Below, piece after piece: positions 59,349-64,000 of a stretch of 64,000 nucleotides of DNA (positions are counted from its first letter, which is position 1; each line of letters opens with the position of its first letter). This DNA comes from Candidatus Sodalis pierantonius str. SOPE (GTDB lineage Bacteria > Pseudomonadota > Gammaproteobacteria > Enterobacterales > Enterobacteriaceae). The position numbers and the translations under genes are program-made. A model generated the notes under the pieces. That model saw only the letters and a program-made list of their open reading frames with translations, was not told where the DNA came from and ran no database searches. The stretch spans positions 1,426,001 through 1,490,000 of the forward strand of contig NZ_CP006568.1 in NCBI RefSeq assembly GCF_000517405.1, written 5' to 3'.

Positions 59349-61891
59349 CTAACGCCGCCTGGCGATGACGGGCGCGCGCCAGGCGGCCATGTGCTCCGGT
59401 TGCGACCACAACCGCAAGTGCAGCCGGGACAATGTGACCGGATCGCTTAAAACGGCCAGACGCTGCGCGGGCGAAAGTTTCGTCGGTCCCAGGGTCAAGG
59501 CCGCGACGAGATGCTCTTGCCGGTTACGCTCGACCAGATCCGAGACGCCATGACGCGCGGTCGCCGCCATGCCCACGGCCAGGGCGTTATAGGCCGGATC
59601 CACTACCGCACGGCGGAAGCCGTCCGCCAACATACGGGCGCGGTTGCGCTGCAAATAATTCTCGGTAGCCACCAGTTCCTTTGGCGGCGAATACTCCTCG
59701 GGAATAAGAAACAGACCTGCGCGCTGACATCTCAGACCAAGACCTGCCCGGCTGGAATAGACCGACACCCACGGCGACAGGATAAGCGACACCACGATTA
59801 GCGAGAGCCACCACAAAAAGCGCAGATCCAGCCAGGCCATGCCGCCGGCCCATACCAGACAGAGCAGCATTTGCGAGCCGTGGCGCTTAAAGGATTCACT
59901 CCAGGGCGTCGCGTCGTCGTCACGCTGCGGCGAATTCCACTGCACCGACCAGCCCAGGAAGGCGCTCACCACAAACAGTGTGTGAAACAGCATCCTGACC
60001 GGCGCCAACAGCACGGAAAACAGCATTTCCAACAGCATCGAAACGGTCACCCGCAGTACACCGCCGAATTCCCGCGCGCCCTTGGCGATGATCAGAATGA
60101 CGCTCAACAGTTTGAGCAGGAACAGCAGCACCAGCGTCGTGGAGAATAACGCAATCGCCAGCTCCGGCCGCCATTGAGGCCACACCGGGAAGAGTTGGCG
60201 CGGCTGTAGGAAGTACTGCGGCTCCATTAACGTGTGCACCACCTGAAGGGCGGTCGATAGCGCCAGAAACATAAACCACAGCGGCGCCGATAAATATGAC
60301 ATGACGCCGGTCAGGAACACCGCGCGGTGGACCGGATGCATTCCCTTGACCAAAAACAACCTGAAGTTCATCAGGTTACCGTGGCACCAGCGACGATCGC
60401 GTTTGAGCTCATCCAACAAATTGGGCGGTAGCTCTTCATAGCTACCGGGCAAATCGTAGGCTATCCAAACTTCCCATACTGCCCGGCGCATCAAGGCCGC
60501 TTCCACGAAGTCATGGGACAATATGGAGCCGGCGAAGGCCCCTTCGCCCGGCAGCGGCGCCAGCGCGCAATGCTTGATAAACGGCTCGACGCGGATAATG
60601 GCGTTATGGCCCCAGTAGTGGGACTTCCCCAGCTGCCAAAAATGCAGGCCGGCGGTGAATAACGGCCCATAGACCCGGGTCGCGAACTGCTGGCAGCGCG
60701 CGTACAGCGTATCCATGCCCGACGCCTTTGGCGCACTTTGAATAATGCCGGCGCGCGGATTGGCTTCCATTAGCCGCACCAAATTGGTCAGGCAATGGCC
60801 GCTCATGACGCTGTCGGCGTCCAAAATCACCATATAGGCGTATTGATTACCCCAGCGCCGGCAAAAGTCGTCGATATTACCGATTTTGCGCTTTACCCGC
60901 CGGCGGCGGCGATAAAAAATGCGCCCCGTGCCGCCGGTTTCTTCACACAGCTCCATCCAGGCTTTTTGCTCGGCGACACAGATATCGGGATGATAACTGT
61001 CGCTGAGAATATAGACGTCGAAGTGATCTATCTGGCCGGTGGCGACCACGGATTCATAGGTCGCGCGCAGACCGGCGTACACCCGCTCCACGTCTTCATT
61101 ACAGATAGGCATAATCAAGGCGGTGCGATGCGCCGGATTCAGCGGTTCATCGCCGGTGGTACTGACGGAGATGCTGTATTTATCATGGCCAATCAGCAGT
61201 TGCCAAAAGCCCATCAGCGCGGTCCAGAAGCCGGCCGACACCCAACAGAACAGGATGGCAAACAAGATGAGGATCCCGCTTTGCAACACATACGGCAGCA
61301 ACTGCAGCACCGATTGCAGCAGGTCCTGATGGATCATATCCATCGGATCGATAAGCGCCCAGCCCTGGTACGGTAAAATGGTTTTCATGTACCAGGTAGC
61401 AATGGCGGTCTGGAACAGCGTCAGCGCCAGCAAAATATAGCGACGGATGGTGCTGACAATCCGCCAGTTACCGTTTTCGCGGGCGACCATTTCCTGCTTA
61501 TGGCGCGGCGCGCGCGACCTGCCGCGCAGCCCCCCCCCCAGAAGCGAACCAGCGGATTGGTGAACCAGGGTTCAGGAAACATTGTGGTGCGCTTGATGGT
61601 CGGCATCGCCTTAATGGCCTTACGCCCGCGGCTATCATTGACCAACAGCTCAGGATGGCGCGCGGTTTGCGACCAGGCCATATGCAAACGGCTTTTTACC
61701 GACCGCAGCGCCACATCTTCGTCGGCAAGATTTTCGCCATCCGGCGCCGGGCCATCGCTTAGGGCCTGATGCACGGCATCAGGCGCGTCATCGCCCTGCC
61801 CGCGCAGTCTATCGCGCAGGCCGGCCTTTTGCTCGGCGGCAAGCGGCAACGCCTCAACATAGTCGAGGCTGGTGGAGGTAGAATTATTCAT
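59349..61891 (-). pseudogene. opgH: glucan glucosyltransferase OpgH, +2 frameshift in a G10 run
   Basis: Inner-membrane UDP-glucose transferase that makes the osmoregulated periplasmic glucan backbone. The N-terminal 117 codons and the remaining 710 or so codons are collinear with the 847-residue E. coli protein. Family 2 motifs are intact: PICNEDVERV, VILDADSVMSG, SHDFVEAALMRR and the QxxRW-like RRWCHGN. The two parts are offset at ten consecutive G (minus strand, 61530-61539). Eight G would restore a 2541-base gene encoding RFWGGLRGRS, aligned with E. coli RFWDRLRGRD. An internal ATG at 61490 cannot replace the N-terminal region, so function depends on slippage, if any. Confidence 0.9.
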
Positions 61892-63482
61892 TGGCAGGCA
61901 GCAGATAGCTCCAGGTTTCGGTCAATGTCTTATCGCCGTTAACCAGTGCGGCACGCATCTCGGTAGGTTGCTTGGTGGCTTTCACCTTAAGACGCAGGGT
62001 CAGACGCCAACCGTGGGTAACCGGATTGAAGCGGACGCTGTTTTCGACCACATCGGCATTGTCGCCCACGCTAATCTGGGAAGCGACCGGTGCGGCCGGG
62101 TCCAGCTCTTTCAGCGGCTGGCCGACGAAGTCCACTTGAAAGGCGGTCGTGCCGTCCGGCTGACGCGTCAGGTTGGTCTGTTTCACATCCCCCGCAGAAC
62201 GTAGGGTTTGTTTCACATAGGCGAAATCCGACGAATGGATTTTATCTTCATCGCGGGAGAAGTGCAGCCGATAGGCGACCTCCAGCGGCTGACCGACATC
62301 CTGCAATTTCTCCGGCGTCCAAAACGCTACGATATTGTCGTTGGTCTCATCGTTGGTGGGGATTTCTACCAGCTTGACATGCCCTTTGCCCCAATCGCCG
62401 CGGGGTTCAACCCAGCCGCTCGGGCGCAAGTCGTAGCGATCGTCCAGATCTTGATACTGGAAGAAGTCGCGCCCGCGCTGTAGCAGCCCGAAACCGCGCG
62501 GATTTTCCACCTGGAAAGTGCTCACGGACAGGTGACGGGGGTTATTCAGCGGACGCCAGATCCACTCGCCGTTGCCGGCGTGAATCGATAGGCCGTTGGA
62601 GTCGTGCAGCGTGGGACGGAAGTTCATCGTGGTGGCGGGCTGATTCGGCCCGAACAGGAACATGCTGGTGAGCGGCGCCAGCCCCAGTTTCCCGACTTTA
62701 TCGCGCAAATAAACGCGAGACTGCACATCTACGCTGGTGTCGCGCCCCGGGTAGATGACGAAGCGGTAAGCGCCGGTGGCGCGGAGGGAGTCGAGCAGCG
62801 CATACAGCACCAGGTGCTTGTCGTTGGCCTTGGGACGCTCAATCCAGAATTCACGAAAGCGTGGAAACTCTTCCCCGGACGCCAGCGCAGTATCGATCGC
62901 CAGACCGCGCGCGGAAAGGCCATAAACTTGTCCTTTACCGATAACACGAAAATAACTGGCGCCCAACATGCTGACAATTTCATCGTTTTTATCGAGCTGA
63001 TTTATCGGATAGAGGATTTTGAACCCGGCGAAACCGAGGTCCTTCACCGCATCGGGATCGTGATTGACCGATCCGAAGTTGAACATATCCGATGAATATT
63101 TGACCTCATTAACGGCGGTCGCCGTCACTTCATTGATTTTCACCGCCTGGTCGAAATACATCCCTTGATGGTAGAACTCGATTTTTAATGGGGTCGGTAA
63201 ATCGTGCCACAGCGCCTTATCATGATTGAATTGAATTTGCTGATAGTCAGCGAACTTCATTTCGCAAAATTGCGAAGGCACATTGCTTCTTGGCGCTTCA
63301 TACCCTTTGGCCGCCAGCGCCTGGGCTTGCTTAGCCACATCGTCAATAGAAAATGCCCATGAGGGCAAAGCGTATAGCGTCAACAGCACCGTGTCTCCCA
63401 GCCAACGGAGACTCGCTTTGGATGATTTGACGAAGAATTTATTATTTGGCACATCCCCCCCTCTGCTTGTGCTCTTAATCAT
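61884..63482 (-). CDS. opgG: periplasmic glucan biosynthesis protein OpgG
   Basis: Periplasmic partner of OpgH needed to branch and release the glucan chain. 532 residues versus 511 in E. coli, the excess being at the N-terminus. The signal sequence (about 25-44, ending LPSWAFS) precedes FSIDDVAKQAQALAAKGYEAP. SMLGASYFRVIG, DSNGLSIHAGNGEWIWRPLNNP and NDETNDNIVAFW are conserved. A start nearer the signal peptide is possible. It overlaps opgH by 8 bases. No lesion. Confidence 0.95.
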   Translation of the reverse strand: MIKSTSRGGDVPNNKFFVKSSKASLRWLGDTVLLTLYALPSWAFSIDDVAKQAQALAAKGYEAPRSNVPSQFCEMKFADYQQIQFNHDKALWHDLPTPLKIEFYHQGMYFDQAVKINEVTATAVNEVKYSSDMFNFGSVNHDPDAVKDLGFAGFKILYPINQLDKNDEIVSMLGASYFRVIGKGQVYGLSARGLAIDTALASGEEFPRFREFWIERPKANDKHLVLYALLDSLRATGAYRFVIYPGRDTSVDVQSRVYLRDKVGKLGLAPLTSMFLFGPNQPATTMNFRPTLHDSNGLSIHAGNGEWIWRPLNNPRHLSVSTFQVENPRGFGLLQRGRDFFQYQDLDDRYDLRPSGWVEPRGDWGKGHVKLVEIPTNDETNDNIVAFWTPEKLQDVGQPLEVAYRLHFSRDEDKIHSSDFAYVKQTLRSAGDVKQTNLTRQPDGTTAFQVDFVGQPLKELDPAAPVASQISVGDNADVVENSVRFNPVTHGWRLTLRLKVKATKQPTEMRAALVNGDKTLTETWSYLLPANE

Positions 63483-64000
63483 TTACAGCAATCTTTGATT
63501 ACTGAAATCACTTGTCCGACAGTATGATACAGTAATGATTCCTCTTATTCGCCTTCCCGGCACCCTGTATTTCAATAGGCTGAAAAACCCACTCTTCGAG
63601 TGATAAAAGATAGTCTATAAAAGGGTAAGCCAACAGTTGTCGCCCGGTTTGATTTTACCTGAGCCATCGGGCGGGGGTTAATGCTTTTTTCTCTTTCAGC
63701 GGATTATGGGCAAAAAAGCAAATTTTTTAACCCCGACAAATCAGCATATTGCCCTGACCGCGGACGCTAGGGTGCCGATCGGGCCGGATAGCGCCCATGA
63801 ATCACCGGCACCCGGAAAGATCTTATTACATTTCCTTGCCGGCGATGACCCATAACGCGTTGGCGCCGGGCGTCACCGTACTCGGCACTGAAGGAGCGTC
63901 GATTGCTGCCCGGACCCTGGCGCGGTTTATCACCCATTATCCCCGCGTCATTGGGTCGCCTGCCGGCGATTGACCTCAATACCGTTTGACTTGCCGCCGG
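63483..64000. other. opgG upstream region, no gene assigned
   Basis: The first 250 bases are A+T-rich and likely hold the opgGH promoter. From about 63760 base composition returns to genic levels; a + strand frame from the ATG at 63845 to 63973 (MTHNALAPGVTVLGTEGASIAART...) looks protein-like but I cannot name it, and it is only 42 codons. Confidence 0.35.

Noticed and set aside
63767..63979. 70-codon minus-strand frame at the window end
   Set aside because: Basic, unstructured composition and no homology; a shorter plus-strand frame looks more protein-like but is also unassigned.

Overview
The window reads as part of the chromosome of a Sodalis-allied insect endosymbiont (Enterobacterales, Bruguierivoracaceae). 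The protein sequences are gammaproteobacterial and close to E. coli/Sodalis. Gene order follows E. coli in three blocks, about a third of the genes are broken by single small lesions, and three insertion-sequence families have multiplied at the joins. A young obligate symbiont such as the Sitophilus weevil primary endosymbiont (Ca. Sodalis pierantonius, SOPE) fits best. That species name is an inference from the IS types and the decay pattern.

Block 1 (1-18.2 kb) matches the E. coli 0-1.3 min order: ispH, a broken SMP-30-like gene, dapB, carA-carB with its arginine operator, folA, the leftward operon lptD-surA-pdxA-rsmA-apaG-apaH, djlA, and rluA. rluA is interrupted by an IS256-family element with an 8-bp target duplication and also carries an internal deletion.

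Junction 1 (18.2-27.0 kb) is almost all mobile DNA: an IS903-like IS5 element, an IS5 fragment, two IS21 copies in inverted orientation with different disabling mutations, a deleted IS256 copy, and two prophage scraps (a DUF3164 tail and a CI-type repressor).

Block 2 (27.0-46.3 kb) follows the E. coli yqjK-yqjE-yqjD-mzrA-yqjA-exuR-exuT-uxaC-uxaA-ygjV-alx order, here with uxaB between uxaC and uxaA. An IS5 copy and a fully pseudogenised DUF969-DUF979-DUF2891 module are inserted between yqjA and exuR. The hexuronate enzymes uxaC, uxaB and uxaA are intact, but repressor exuR and transporter exuT are broken. alx is broken although its manganese/pH-responsive leader is well conserved. The block ends with a head-to-head fusion of a glutamine amidotransferase remnant and rlmG, a small coiled-coil gene, and a clan-CE cysteine-protease-like gene cut by IS5. 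That gene is the strongest candidate for a host-interaction factor.

Junction 2 (46.3-52.9 kb) is a pile of IS5 copies, including a tandem 1505/1506-bp IS-plus-spacer duplication, followed by the only IS256 copy here with an intact transposase.

Block 3 (52.9-64.0 kb) has a broken Old-Yellow-Enzyme gene, then lpxL, mdtG, a broken small secreted protein gene, msyB, yceK, a broken membrane protein gene, a degenerate tandem repeat, and the osmoregulated periplasmic glucan operon opgG-opgH. opgG is intact. opgH has a +2 frameshift in a G10 run.
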